Below, in pieces: positions 1-12,604 of a stretch of DNA of 64,000 nucleotides. The stretch's first letter is position 1. Each line of letters opens with the position of its first letter. This DNA is from Persicaria tinctoria. Its lineage: Eukaryota > Streptophyta > Magnoliopsida > Caryophyllales > Polygonaceae. The DNA lies in assembly GCA_037127255.1 (NCBI GenBank), contig JBANSL010000019.1, forward strand, positions 12,609,001 to 12,673,000, written 5' to 3'. The notes beneath the pieces were generated by a model. That model was not told the DNA's origin. It did no database searches and worked only from the letters and a program-made list of their open reading frames with translations. The position numbers and the translations under genes were made by a program.

Positions 1-103
1 TAAAAATATGGTTCTTCTTTCATGGACGTATGCAACACATTGTTGTCGAACCACGTTAAATCTCTATGACTTTCTCTGTTTATATATCATTCTCGTTACA
101 ACA
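1..103 (+). repeat. 5' LTR of the copia element (3' part only)
   Basis: Ends in the same way as the 3' LTR at 2620-2750 (shared block around GTCGAACCACGTTAAATC, then CTCGTTA followed by AACA). Comparison with the complete solo LTR at 17558-17779 suggests roughly half of this LTR lies before base 1. Confidence 0.85.
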
Positions 104-106
104 CAC

Positions 107-118
107 TGGTATCAGAGG
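107..118 (+). other. Primer binding site, initiator-Met tRNA type
   Basis: TGGTATCAGAGG starts three bases after the LTR end at 103. It matches the plant copia primer site complementary to the 3' end of initiator methionine tRNA, except at the last base. Confidence 0.85.
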
Positions 119-139
119 AGGTTGTGATTTACGTCTAGA

Positions 140-1048
140 ATGATGTATGGATCCATGTTGAAGATCGAAAAGTTTACTAGAAGAAGCTCTTTAAGTTTGG
201 GGCAGATAAAGATGCGGGCTTTGCCGAAGCAACATGGTTTATGGGCATCGTTAATCGCCGACAAGAAGGGGGCATGTACAACCATTGCTGAGTATGGTCT
301 TTTGGAGGAGAAGGTTCATTCGACAATCATGTTGTGTCTCGCAGACGATGTTATAACAAAAGTTACTGATCGGAAAATTGTTGGCAAGTTGTGGCTGGAG
401 CTAGAGAGTTTGTACTTGACAAAGTTTCTAACGAACAAGTTCCTTCTAAAACAACACCTATTTGGGTTGTGTATACAGAAAGGAACGCAACTCAAAGATC
501 ATCATGATCAACTTAACACATTATTACTCGAGTTGCGTAATATTGATGTTAATTAAGGTGGAGGACGCAGATGCTAATTTTGTTGGTATCTCTACCTCCC
601 ACATGAGAACTTTGTTCAATTGTTTGTCATTGAGAAGGATAGTATCACGTTGGAAGAGGTCATGGCATCGCTCCATAGTAGAGAGTTGTGCCTGAAGGCA
701 ACAACATCAGTTACAAACAATCAGGCTCCCGAGCTTGTGGCCAACGGATGCAAATCTGATAGTAGAAGGGCAATTAGAAGAAGCATCAGCAAGATCGCAA
801 ATCAGGCCCTAAACCAAATAATGTCTATAACTACTATAAGGAGAAATGGCATTGGAAGAATGAATGTCCCAAGACGAAGAAGCAATAGGAGCAGAAATCT
901 ATGTCTACAACATGTTGTTGAAGGTGGAAATACTTCTGAGGAAGATATTGTTCTACTAGCAAATGACCACACACCCACGTTGATGTGTGGTATCTTGACG
1001 GGCGTCCTATCACATATGTCCAAGAAGAGAGTTGTTTACAACATATAG
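140..1048 (+). pseudogene. Copia gag remnant
   Basis: Broken reading frames starting at ATG 140 resemble the plant copia Gag (UBN2-type). The N-terminal part shows the expected pattern of a leading KF block, an ALPKQHGLW segment and a later KLWLELE segment. Around 820-870 a conceptual zinc-knuckle position is visible (HWKNEC), but the first cysteines of the expected C-x2-C-x4-H-x4-C are replaced. At least two frame changes occur (near 550 and 620-700). The protease region expected after it (about 960-1050) does not show an intact D-T/S-G motif. Function in life would have been packaging of element RNA; this copy is decayed. Confidence 0.75.
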
Positions 1049-1155
1049 CTGTGTAGATGGGGGCAATGTCGATCTCTATGGGAAACGATGCTTTATGCAA
1101 GATTGTTGGAACTGGCTCAATCAAGCTTTAGACATATGATGGGAAGTTACACACA

Positions 1156-1886
1156 TTGGAGGAAGTAAGACATGTTCCATCTATGATAAAGAATCTGATA
1201 TCCCTAATTGTGTTAGACGACAAGGGTCTCAGATACACATGTTATGGTGAAAAGTTGTGTGTGTTTAAATGCTCTAATGTGATTTTGCAGGGAGTCAAGC
1301 AGGGAAAGCGAACTTTGTATGCCTTACCAGGTTCAACAGTTACAGGTTTTGCGGATGTTGTTACAGTTGGGGTTAAGGAAGCTGATCTAACCAGACTTTG
1401 GCATATGAGGCTTGCTCATATGAGTGAACGAGGGATGCAAATTCTATCGAAAGCAGATCTTCTAGGAGGCCATATAATGCGAAGAGCCTTGATGTGAACA
1501 TTATGTGTTTGCGAAATTACATCGTAGCAAGTTTCCTGAGGCATGTCATCAAACAAATTAAGGGCATTCTAGATTACATCCATTCAAACTGCTGGGGCCC
1601 TTCTCGTGTTCAATCTTTGGGCGGTCTCATGTATTTTCTGTCTCTTATTGATTATTACACTAGGATGACATGGGTATTCATGACAAGACATAAAAGCGAG
1701 GCGTTTAGCAAGTTCAAGGAGTGGAAGACTCAAGTGGAAATTAAAATCAGACTTGAAAGAAAATCAAGAGGTTGTGAAGTGATAATGGCTTTGAATTATG
1801 TTCATTTGAATTTGATGGGTTCTGTAGAGATGAGGGCATTGCTTGACATCACACAATCAGATATATACTACAACATAATAGTGTAG
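1156..1886 (+). pseudogene. Copia GAG-pre-integrase and integrase core remnant
   Basis: The frame 1156-1497 contains the GAG-pre-integrase signature (LTRLWHMRLAHMSERGMQIL). The frame from 1494 continues with the integrase core: HSNCWGP stands where the family has HSD-x-WGP, so the first catalytic Asp reads Asn (residue 32 of that frame). The second catalytic block SDNG is present at about 1778-1789, but in a different frame. A stop ends the frame at 1886. Integrase normally inserts the cDNA into the genome; this one is inactive. Confidence 0.85.
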
Positions 1887-1979
1887 TAGAACGAATGAAT
1901 TAGACACTTTTGGCAAAAGCAATGTGCATGTTTTCTAATGCAGACCTTGATAGGCGATTTTGGGCAGAAACACTGGTTC

Positions 1980-2485
1980 AACCTGGGAAGGAACACTGGA
2001 AACTTGTGAAGAGGATCTTCAGGTACCTCAGAAGCACTATTGATGTCAATTTGTGATGTGGGAATGATATAGAGTGCTTGGTTGCTGGGTGTTCAGACTC
2101 GGATTATGCCGAAGATGTGGACAGTAGGAGATCTATGATGAGTTGGAAAGCAACTCTAAAACCTACAGTCAACTTGTCTACTACAGAGGCAGAGTACATG
2201 GCGTTGACAGAAGCTACTAAGGAGGGAATTTGACTTAAGGGGTTGGTCAATGATTTAGGCCTACATCAGGATGAGGCTTTAGTCTATTGTAACGGCTTGA
2301 GTGCAATATGCTTAACCAAGTATCAAGTCCATCACGAGAAGACGAAGCACATTGACGTTAGGTACCATTTTTCGAGGAATGAGAAGAGAATCAGGGTAAA
2401 GAAAATGGGAACAGCTGATAATCCTAGTGATATGTTCACCAAGCTAGTTCCAGATAGCAAGTCTCAACATTATTTGGACTTTTAA
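1980..2485 (+). pseudogene. Copia RNase H remnant, directly joined to integrase tail
   Basis: Conceptual translation gives the copia RNase H landmarks in order: a GKEHWKLVKRIFRYLRSTID block, CSDSDYAED, STTEAEYMAL (about 2178-2210), HHEKTKHIDVRYH (about 2331-2370) and a C-terminal DMFTK segment. Stop codons occur near 2055 and 2231. The sequence immediately before it belongs to the integrase/RT linker (RFWAETL), so about 1-1.5 kb containing the reverse transcriptase is absent. Confidence 0.85.
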
Positions 2486-2619
2486 AACATCACCCAATGT
2501 TGAGCTGCCCTGCGAGACAATCTGGCTCCTCCTATGAGGTCAATATATGAGGTAGAGGAACATCTAACACTTGTCATGATGCGTCTGTTTTTTAAAGGAT
2601 TCAAGTCAAGGTGGAGATT

Positions 2620-2750
2620 TGTTAATATGCCTAGCTTGAATAAGTCATTGACCGGCGACACACTAGGGGATCGGCGGGCGGAGACATTATTGTCGAACCA
2701 CGTTAAATCTTTGTGTCTTTCTTTATCAGTTTATCGTTCTCGTTATAACA
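2620..2750 (+). repeat. 3' LTR of the copia element, shortened
   Basis: Begins TGTTAAT after a purine-rich tract (AAGGTGGAGA) and ends TATAACA. It is 131 bp against 222 bp for the solo LTR of the same family at 17558-17779; about 90 bp are missing from its middle. Confidence 0.85.
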
Positions 2751-4485
2751 TTATTTAAGTGCTTACATAGAATCGAATGTAGAATAATGCATAGAGAAAC
2801 TAGCACACCCAAAGAATCGAGAAACTAGCACACCCTAAGAATCGGATGTGGAATAATACATAGAGATCGACGGTATTAATTAAAACTGTTGAAGTCGCCC
2901 GCAATTAATCCCAAAAAACCTCTTCTTGGAAGTTTATAATAGCACAAAGTTGTAAGGATAAAAGTAAAGGCATTGAAAGCTCACCAAAAAGAGATTTTTG
3001 AGGAGAAAATTTTGGAATATATATGTTGAAGTTGAACATGGAAGTTGGTGGAATTGGAAGCCCCTAATTTAAATACATAAAGCAAAGAATGGAGAGAAAT
3101 ACAGATCACAGTCTTATCTCTAGTAAGCTTATATGGCCTCCCACGTGCCAAAGGGATGAACTTGGTGGCTTTTTGTGAGGAGACCCCCGACAACTCCTAC
3201 CCTACCCCCCTACCCTCACTCTTATAAAAGTAGTACCATGTCAACTTAAACACTTTCATCTCTCATTATTAATTAATTATAAACAAGTTAAGTATACCTA
3301 ATTATAGTATAAAAATACTCTTCAAAATAAGCAAGGATTCCATAATGTATGTCTTCAAAGGTTAGGATTTTGGAGTATTATTTACGTTAAATGTATGTTA
3401 ATATTCTATTACGGTGTTTGATAAACCTAACTGTTATAGCAACTAATGAAAATCACTTGTGAATATAGAAAATTAAGAGCTTCGATTCCAAAAATCAATT
3501 AAACTAACATCTTATACTTACTTTATCTAAACTATGTATATTAAAACCAAAAGTTGCGAAAAAAAACTAATTGATGGAGTCTAACACAGTTTATTTCTAA
3601 ATCGAATCTGTTTTCAGATAAGGTCGATCATTTTAGTTTTTCTTATTTCATATTTGGGTTATTGTCAAATAATTTGCCTCCATAGGGAATCACATTAAAT
3701 TATATTTGACTTGGATAAATTAATATTCAATCTCAATCAATTAGTTAAATCGAATTTAAATATATTAAATCTAAATTTGGTTGAATCATATTTAAATCAA
3801 GTATGAGTTTAATTAATTAATTAAGTATATTTTGATAAAATCAAATGTCAAGTTTTGTCAACACACTAGTCTTGTTAGCTCATCGCAATTTAGCAAACAC
3901 AATACAAAATGATAAAGTAAAAGATGGAACGCCATACAAGAAATCTAGCGCACGTGCGAACGTAATAATGACACCACTCGCACCCTTTTGCTACATATAT
4001 AGCTCAACCTAAGGAAAGAATCAACAAAATATTTAAGTCGTATTAAATTAAATTGATTATTATTGTATTTTTTTTTTAAAAAAAAAAGAGTACGAGTAAA
4101 TTAATTAAGAAAAGGAAAAGAAAAAAAAAGGAAGGGAAAAACAGGAACTTTACAGACAGAGGGTCACAATGGAACCAAAAAGCTAATCGATGGCCAAATA
4201 ACGCGATCCGTTATTGTCTCCCTTTCCTTTTCTCTATCAATCCATCAATTTCGTTACGGAATTTGGGATTCACTCATACGTATCGATCCATATCTCATAT
4301 GTGGTTCCACATTTATATTCACTCATTACTCGCCCTTTTTAGTGAACTAGTAAGACCTGACCCGATTCAAAAATATAACGAACAAGATTCAATCTAACTT
4401 ATAAATTTTAAGGATTCCAAGATCACTAATATGGTTGTTCATATCGATTATGAATACTCGATATTCATAATTCATTTAATTTACA

Positions 4486-4487
<2 letters not shown>
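2751..4487. other. Non-coding stretch
   Basis: No gene recognised. An imperfect short duplication (GAGAAACTAGCACACCC with neighbouring GAATCG and AATAATACATAGAGA blocks) lies at about 2775-2870. The rest is AT-rich with no recognisable reading frame. Confidence 0.6.

Positions 4488-4580
<93 letters not shown>
4488..4580. repeat. (TA)n microsatellite
   Basis: Nearly uninterrupted TA dinucleotides over about 90 bp. Confidence 0.95.
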
Positions 4581-4584
<4 letters not shown>

Positions 4585-4971
4585 TTTAGTTATTTTTTTA
4601 ATTTAGAATATCGATATTCGCTACATATAATTTGCTGGTAAAAAAAATTCATAATTTGATATTCTTGATTAATATATTTGATTTTCACTACTTTTTACTA
4701 GGGATTCGTAATTCATATACTTTTGATAGTCGAAAGATAGATTTATGGTTCATATTTGTATTAATTTCATGCACTTGTTTTTGTAAATCATGTACCATGT
4801 AAATTGCAATATCTATACTATTTTTTTAGGATGGTTGTAGAAAATATACTTGTCTTATAACATTTTGTTAAATATTCTGAACTTTGAGAATAGTTGTGTT
4901 CTCTTCCTTAAATGAAATTTATAAAATTTAAGATCACCCATTGTGCAAAATCATCTCATTTATAAGGGAAA

Positions 4972-5179
4972 CTAGTACAATTCTCGCGTCATGGCGCGAT
5001 TTTTAATAAATAAATTTTTAATAACATAACAAATTAACATTATAAAATATTAATAAAAGTTATGATAAAATAATAAATGTAGACTTGAAATCTTTAAGAA
5101 AATAGTAAAAATGTTTACCATAAAGTTAGGCTTCATCAAAAAGGTTTTTAAATATAGATATTATACTGATATATATAGA
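4972..5179 (-). mobile_element. Short non-autonomous Helitron-like element
   Basis: Read on the minus strand it begins TCTATATATA after an A and ends with a GC-rich hairpin (CGCG-CCATGA-CGCG) about ten bases before CTAG followed by T. TC at the start, hairpin plus CTRR at the end, and A/T flanks are Helitron hallmarks. No coding capacity. The same start motif recurs at 5310, 5473 and 5652, so the true 5' end could be any of these. Confidence 0.55.
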
Positions 5180-5652
5180 TGGTTAGATGAAGAGAAAAAG
5201 AAAAAGAAATAATAAGAGAAAATTGTGATTAGTTGAAAAACCTTAAATTAAGGAGGTGTTAACACATCATAAAAAAAGTCTTCTAAATTAAGATATTATA
5301 TAGATATAGATGGTTAGTAAATGGGTAAAGGAGAAAATGTAAATGTATGAAAGAGATGAAAAGAAAAAGAAATAATAAGAGAAAATTGTATATTGATTGA
5401 AAAACCTTAAATTAAGGAGATGTTGACACGTCATAAAAAAGTCTTCTAAATTAAGATATTATATAAATATAGATGGTTAGTACGTAAATGGGTAAAAAAA
5501 ATAAAAAAGGAGAAAATGTAAATGTATGAAAGAGATGAAGAGAAAAAAGAAAAGGAAATAATAAGAGAAAATTAGGATTTGTTGAAAAACCTTAAATTAA
5601 GGAGGTGTTGACACATCATAAAAAAGTCTTCTAAATTAAGATGTTATATAGA
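5125..5652. repeat. Tandem repeat of a Helitron-like 5' segment
   Basis: A unit of about 130-180 bp occurs about three times. Shared parts are GAAATAATAAGAGAAAATT, AAACCTTAAATTAAGGAG, CACATCATAAAAAA and a closing ATTATATAGATATAGATGG. Each unit ends in the sequence that, on the minus strand, looks like a Helitron 5' terminus. Confidence 0.75.
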
Positions 5653-6589
5653 TTTACAGAAAACAACCAGTTAATTAAATATAGGTTTTTACACTTAACC
5701 ATCCATTAAATATATACAAAATTACATAAAATCACTCATTAAATGTTTTGTTAATTAACAAATCAGCCCCCGTTGTCTATTTTTATTAGGGCCGGTTTTT
5801 TTCAAATATATATGATATTATGATATTTTAAGTTTTATATTTAAACTAGAATCTCAAATAGATTTAAAAATATATTTTATTAAATTTTTATAAAACATTT
5901 TTTTTAAAAAAAAACTTGATGTATATATGACCAAATTCTCCTATTTTATTCCTAAAATGGATATAAATTTAAAAAATATTTTATATACTACTTTTTAATC
6001 AAGATTAAAATAAGTTTATAAGTCATTAACATTGTTTAAATTTAATAATATTTTTTATACTAACGGAGGGAAAGCCGTTGATATACCTAACCAAAACAAT
6101 GCTCAAACAAACAAACTAGTATAGTATGCAAATAATTAAGAGGTCATACCCTAGAGAATCAAGTATTTTCAAATATTGTGTATTTATCAATATAAAAGCA
6201 AAGATCTTTATAGATGAAAAATAAAAGAAAAGAATATTAACAAAAACAAATAAATAATAGAAGAAAAGTGTTTCCACCTACAAGTTCTCGACTTTGGTTG
6301 ACTTAATTTATTGGTCATCAAATGGTTTTTCATGTTATTATTGTTCCTATGAATTCCTCCCGTTTTGTTCATAAATAGATAGTCCTACGAGTCCAATTAA
6401 TCCCTTACACCTCTATGCAACCCTAACACGGTTAAGATTTAACAAAGAAATAGCAAATAGCCCCGAGAACTTGAGATATAAATAACACCAATTAAACACG
6501 GTAAATCAATGTTTAAAATATATGCCAACTCCCTACATAATCATGCTTCAAACACGAAATTCACAATCTTAAGCATGCGCTAAGCTGCG
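5653..6589. other. AT-rich non-coding stretch
   Basis: No gene, tRNA or repeat with definable ends seen. Confidence 0.6.
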
Positions 6590-7013
6590 TAGGAAAGGCC
6601 CAAAGCCAATCCCAGGGAACAGTGAAGCTTCTTAGGGTCTTTCTGTCCAGATGCAGGTAGTCCGCATCTTCACATACATATCTATTTCACTGAGCCTCTC
6701 TCCGAGACAGTGCCCAGATCGTTAGGCCTTTCGCACGGGTCGGAACTTACCCGAAAAGGAATTTCGCTACCTTAGGAACGTTATAGTTACGACCACCGTT
6801 CACCGGGGCTTCGGTCGCCGGCTCCCCTGTCATCAGGTCACCGACTTCCTTGACCTTCCGACACTGGGCATGCGTCAGCCACCATATACATGGTCTTACA
6901 ACTTTGCGGAGACCTGTGTTTTTTGGTAAACAGTCGCCCGAGCCTGGTCACTTCGACCCCCTTTGTGAGGAGGCACCCCTTGTCCCGAAGTTACGGGGCT
7001 ATTTTGCTGAGTT
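6590..7013 (-). pseudogene. Nuclear insertion of plastid 23S rRNA gene fragment (NUPT)
   Basis: The plus strand is the reverse complement of bacterial/plastid-type 23S rRNA. Recognisable blocks include GTGCAGGTAGTCCGCATC-like sequence at about 6653-6672, TCTCCGAGACAGTGCCCAGA, ACCGGGGCTTCGGTCGCC, CCCCTGTCATCAGGTCACC, GGTAAACAGTCGCCCGAG and GTTACGGGGCTATTTTGC. It corresponds to a central/3' segment of the rRNA. Identity stops abruptly at about 7013. Several differences from the conserved rRNA are C-to-T or G-to-A at CpG sites (for example CGACAC for CGGCAC), as expected for methylated nuclear copies. The open frames overlapping it are artefacts. Confidence 0.85.
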
Positions 7014-7963
7014 CTTCTTTCGTAAATCAAAGACCATCGGGGGCCCGTGGTCTTCTTTTCTATTATGTCAGGAGTTCGACCACCTAAGTAACACCAATAA
7101 TATAGCAATATCGCACAAAGAATTCGAAGGAATTAAAGAGGAAAAATAACTTGAATTAGAAACTCACAAACTAGCAATGACGAGAACCTAGAAAATTAGC
7201 TAAGCATGGCTTTTTACCCTAAACATTCTTCTCTTCAAAGATGATTGCTTCTCTTGAATGCCTTATAAAATCAGATCAAAACAAGCCCTAAAGTTTGATC
7301 AATCAAGGTAAAAGACATCCTAATTAGATAGAAGTTTCCATACACATTAGATATCCTTTCCTAATAAACTACGTCGTGTAGGATTCGTTGGTAATGAATT
7401 GTCCACGTTAAAATTCTCTGTTCAGTTTTTACGAGTCACTCGCTGGAGCAAATCGTCATATTTGCTAGAGCAAATTCTGTGATACTAGTCAAGGCTCCAC
7501 TCGCTGTCAACGAGTTTTGCACCTTTGTCTCGTTTCCTGGGTGTCCAGACGACCAGACATTCTCCTCGCTGACTCCACTAGCTAGCAGCGAAGTCTACTT
7601 AGAACTTTTTCCTTGCTTCTTCTTTCCTTCGTTCTTCCTTATCTTCTTTGTTTTGCTTTTAGTAAAAAGTAGGTTTAAAATATAAATGCATAAACTCTAA
7701 AAGCATAAAAAAATTCAAATTATAAATTAAATATTTTTGTTTTATTTTAATCTCTTATGTTGTATATACATTTGCAATATAATGTATCTTTTCTCAATTT
7801 GTTTTATAATTTTATTAATTTACATCAATTCATTTAAAGAGGTTAACATGCATGGAGTTTAATTAATTAATCTAAATAAATTTATTATACATATAAACCT
7901 AAATTAATAGAATAATCCGTTATATATTCATATTTCTCAATCTAAATATATGCATTTCTCAAT
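7014..7963. other. Non-coding stretch upstream of the IDD-like gene
   Basis: Nothing recognised; mildly repetitive wording around 7435-7590 (CACTCGCTG, CTCGCTGACTCC) without clear unit structure. Confidence 0.5.
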
Positions 7964-7978
7964 ATGTATATATATATA
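7964..7978 (+). promoter_or_regulatory. Possible TATA element of the IDD-like gene
   Basis: TATATATATAGAC lies about 315 bp before the ATG at 8292, followed by a pyrimidine-rich leader (CTTCCTCTCC and similar at 8030-8100) typical of plant 5' UTRs. A second AT-rich candidate is at 8130-8160. Position only; not proof of promoter use. Confidence 0.3.
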
Positions 7979-8291
7979 GACTTAATGGAGAGTAGATTGG
8001 AGAGAGAGTCGAGCCCAAACCAAACCCTGCAGCTTCCTCTCCATATCTCCTTACTTCACTCACTCATTACACCCTCACACAAAGTTAAAAGACTTCCCTT
8101 TTGTCTTTTCATCAAACCTAAAACAGATTATATATTATATATTTATATTTATATATATACACATAAACAAAAATAACCCAAACCCTCAATTTCAGTATTT
8201 CACAACTGAATTGAAATTCATACACAACCAGCTGTTGCTGGTGCTGCCGCATCGATCGATCACCCAAATTGATTGCAATCCAAATTAAATC

Positions 8292-8831
8292 ATGGAAAAT
8301 GAAGATCACCACCACCACCACCGTGAAGTCCTCCAGGTCCTCCCTCCCCCTCCGGCCGCCGAGCCCTCCACCAGCCGCCGCCTCCCGCCTCTCATCAGCA
8401 AACTACCCCACCGGCCACCGCCACCGCCCAGCTCCTTCGGAGGCCCAACGCCCGATTTGGACCTCCAGCTGTCCATCAGCCTGCGGCCCTCCCCAACCAA
8501 ACCCCCGCCGCCCCCACCGCAGCCGCGCAACCCCACGGGCCGCGGCCAGGTGGAGGCGCTGAGGTGGCAGGCCGCCGAGCAGATAAGGATGGCCGCCATG
8601 GAGAAGGCTTACGCCGAGCGGGTCAGAGAGCTGACCCGGCGAGAGATGGAGCTGGCCCACGCCGAGCTCGCCCGGGCCCGCATCATGTGGGAGCGGGCCC
8701 GCGACGAGGTGGCACGCGCCGAGCTCCTCAAGGAGAATGCCATCGTCCGCCACCACCCCCAGGTAGGCTCCCCGTCGTCTACCTCCGTCGAGATCACTTG
8801 CCACTCTTGCAGCCACAGATTTCGCCCTTGA
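8292..8831 (+). CDS. Small coiled-coil protein related to the C-terminal half of IDD15/SHOOT GRAVITROPISM 5
   Basis: 179-residue single-exon ORF. Residues 1-90 are proline-rich with a His run near the start and the motif LDLQLSISL (about residues 57-65), which resembles the short LxLxL repression motif. Residues 85-150 form a charged helix likely to be a coiled coil (VEALRWQAAEQIRMAAMEKAYAERVRELTRREME is the recognisable family block, here split over about 34 residues), and the C-terminus has ITCHSCSHRF. This helix and Cys-x2-Cys tail are known from plant IDD-family zinc finger proteins such as SGR5/IDD15. The four C2H2 fingers of IDD proteins are absent, so direct DNA binding by that domain is unlikely; dimerisation with full-length IDD proteins is an inference. 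CAG|GTAGG at about 8761 could act as a splice donor, but the frame reads through to a sensible family C-terminus, so I keep one exon. GC content is far higher than in the flanks. Confidence 0.8.
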   Translation: MENEDHHHHHREVLQVLPPPPAAEPSTSRRLPPLISKLPHRPPPPPSSFGGPTPDLDLQLSISLRPSPTKPPPPPPQPRNPTGRGQVEALRWQAAEQIRMAAMEKAYAERVRELTRREMELAHAELARARIMWERARDEVARAELLKENAIVRHHPQVGSPSSTSVEITCHSCSHRFRP

Positions 8832-8973
8832 TTTGATTCATTTTCTTAGGATTTTTATTATATTTTTTCCCCAAATTTTTTATATATATAAAAAAGGAAC
8901 AATCCATAGGGGTAGAGATGGATCGATCAGTAATAACTGTAATGGAGTGTACGTGAAAGAGGAAGAAAGAGTC

Positions 8974-9005
<32 letters not shown>
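8974..9005 (+). repeat. (GGGGTC)n minisatellite downstream of the IDD-like stop codon
   Basis: Six G-tracts of 3-4 G separated by TC, about 145 bp after the stop at 8831, probably in the 3' UTR. The spacing permits a G-quadruplex on the sense strand. Confidence 0.85.
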
Positions 9006-9249
9006 CCAGGGCAAAGGACAAAGGTAGGAGAAGGACATGTCAAGTTAAAGTTTGGGAAATGGAAGCTTCAGACAACCCTACCAATTATCCACCTTTATTT
9101 TTATTTTTTGCTTCTTTTCATTGTGTTCATTGATTTGATCTTTTTAAGGGGAGATTGAATGGTGCATTTGTTGTTTAAATTCTGGGCTGTGTATGATTCG
9201 ATCAATGCAGGAATATTAATAATTGGGGGTGTTGGGGTTTCAATTCATG

Positions 9250-9294
<45 letters not shown>

Positions 9295-9839
9295 ATGATC
9301 GATGGTCGATGATTTTGTGATATTGAAAGGATACTATATATGTTCAGTTCATGTTTGGGAGATTATTGAATTCCTTTTTGTATCAATGATTCTCATTTAT
9401 TTGACAAAAGGAAATAATATTAAAAGTTAATTTCTATTATTCGTTTTCAATTATTAGTGAGTTCCTCTTATACTACTCCGATATGTTAACTTTGTGTTGA
9501 TTTTGGGATGGGTAATTAAGGTAAGAATTAAGTTAGCAGCAATATATATATATATATATTAACAAATTAAATAAGTGGCTTGAAGGTTAAGAATCTGCTG
9601 GTAAGTGAAAAAAAGGGGTTTAAATTAGAAATAAGGAAGCACTTTTGGAGTGACTTTATGAAAAAGAAAGGTGTCTGTTTAAGGCGCGATTTCCCTTACG
9701 AATGAAGCTTCGCACACCATTGAAGTTCAACCTCCACTGCACTGCAGATTACGGTTTTGCTACACACCAAAACTTTAATTTTATTCCCTTTTCTTTTTTC
9801 CTTCTTTAATTTTTTTGTAAAAATATTGTATGCTGTATA
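9006..9839. other. 3' flank of the IDD-like gene, non-coding
   Basis: AT-rich; an (AT)n run at about 9254-9290 and a shorter one at 9542-9560. No gene seen. Confidence 0.6.
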
Positions 9840-10068
9840 CTCCCTCCGTTAAAAAATATAAGTCCTTTTATGTTTAGATTTTTGTTTGAAAATATAAGTC
9901 GTTTTGAGTTTTCTAGGTATTGGGAGAAGAGAATTGTTACTTTTTGCTCAAATTTTATTGGTTGACGAGGGTTGTGGATAATTAATGAGGGATATAAATG
10001 AAATAAGTTTATGATTTGCTTAATTTGTGTCCAAATGTCTAAAAAGACTTATATTTTTGAACGGAGGT
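9840..10068. mobile_element. Stowaway-type MITE, right end damaged
   Basis: Starts CTCCCTCCGTTAAAAAATATAAG directly after TA (9838-9839) and ends with the inverted counterpart CTTATATTTTTGAACGGAGG. TIR sequence and TA target site match Stowaway (Tc1/mariner-derived) elements. The last bases of the right TIR and its TA are lost. Same family as 12401-12604. Confidence 0.8.
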
Positions 10069-12075
<2,007 letters not shown>

Positions 12076-12358
12076 CTCCCTCAGATAAAAAATATTTGAT
12101 ATTTTAGAGATACATATGTATATGTACAAGGATTAAGAAATGTCGATCACTTTTACCTTTAAATACCCACATCAGATAATGTTTACTCACCCATAACATT
12201 TATTATGCACAAATGTAATTGGTTAAATAAAAAAAAGTACAAACTATATTGATATTAGTGCAAAAGTAAAAAAGAAGATAATTATTACTTCTAAAACATT
12301 AAATATTGTTAATCAAACTTCACCTCCTAAAACATCAAATATTTCTGATTGGATGGAG
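12076..12358. mobile_element. Degenerate Stowaway-like MITE
   Basis: Left end TA then CTCCCTCAGATAAAAAATATTTGATATTTTAG; right end CATCAAATATTTCTGATTGGATGGAG then TA. The ends are inverted copies with mismatches. A different subfamily from 12401-12604, which lies 42 bp away. Confidence 0.7.
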
Positions 12359-12400
12359 TATGTATTAGGAAAGAATCATTGATATTATTACTACGTTATA

Positions 12401-12604
12401 CTCCCTCCGTTCAAAAATATAAGTCTTTTTAGGTTTTTTAGACATTGGGTTAAGAGAAAAGTAATTTTTTGACTTGTTTTATGAAATGCTATTGGTTGTT
12501 AGTTATTGTGGATAATTAATGAGGGGTATAAAAATAACACTTTTGTGTTTTCATTAATATGTGTGCAAACACCTAAAAAGACTTATAATTTTGAACGGAG
12601 GGAG
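12401..12604. mobile_element. Stowaway MITE with TA duplication
   Basis: 204 bp. CTCCCTCCGTTCAAAAATATAAG at the left and its inverted copy (ending GAACGGAGGGAG) at the right, each bordered by TA. No coding capacity. Confidence 0.9.

Larger units (their letters stand above)
1..2750 (+). mobile_element. Ty1/copia LTR retrotransposon, internally deleted, 5' LTR cut by window edge
   Basis: Order seen: partial LTR, initiator-Met tRNA binding site, gag remnant, GAG-pre-integrase, integrase core, RNase H, purine tract, 3' LTR. This order (integrase before RNase H) is that of Ty1/copia. The reverse transcriptase is missing: near 1975-1990 integrase-tail sequence passes straight into the region just before RNase H. 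Several stops and frameshifts break the remaining reading frames, so the copy cannot be autonomous. A solo LTR of the same family lies at 17558-17779 on the other strand. No TSD can be tested because the left end is outside the window. Confidence 0.9.

Noticed and set aside
6850..7149. Open frames at 6850-7149 on both strands
   Set aside because: They overlap plastid 23S rRNA sequence, which is not protein-coding.
8306..8836. Long antisense and alternative-frame ORFs over the IDD-like gene
   Set aside because: High GC gives open shadow frames; only 8292-8831 matches a known family.
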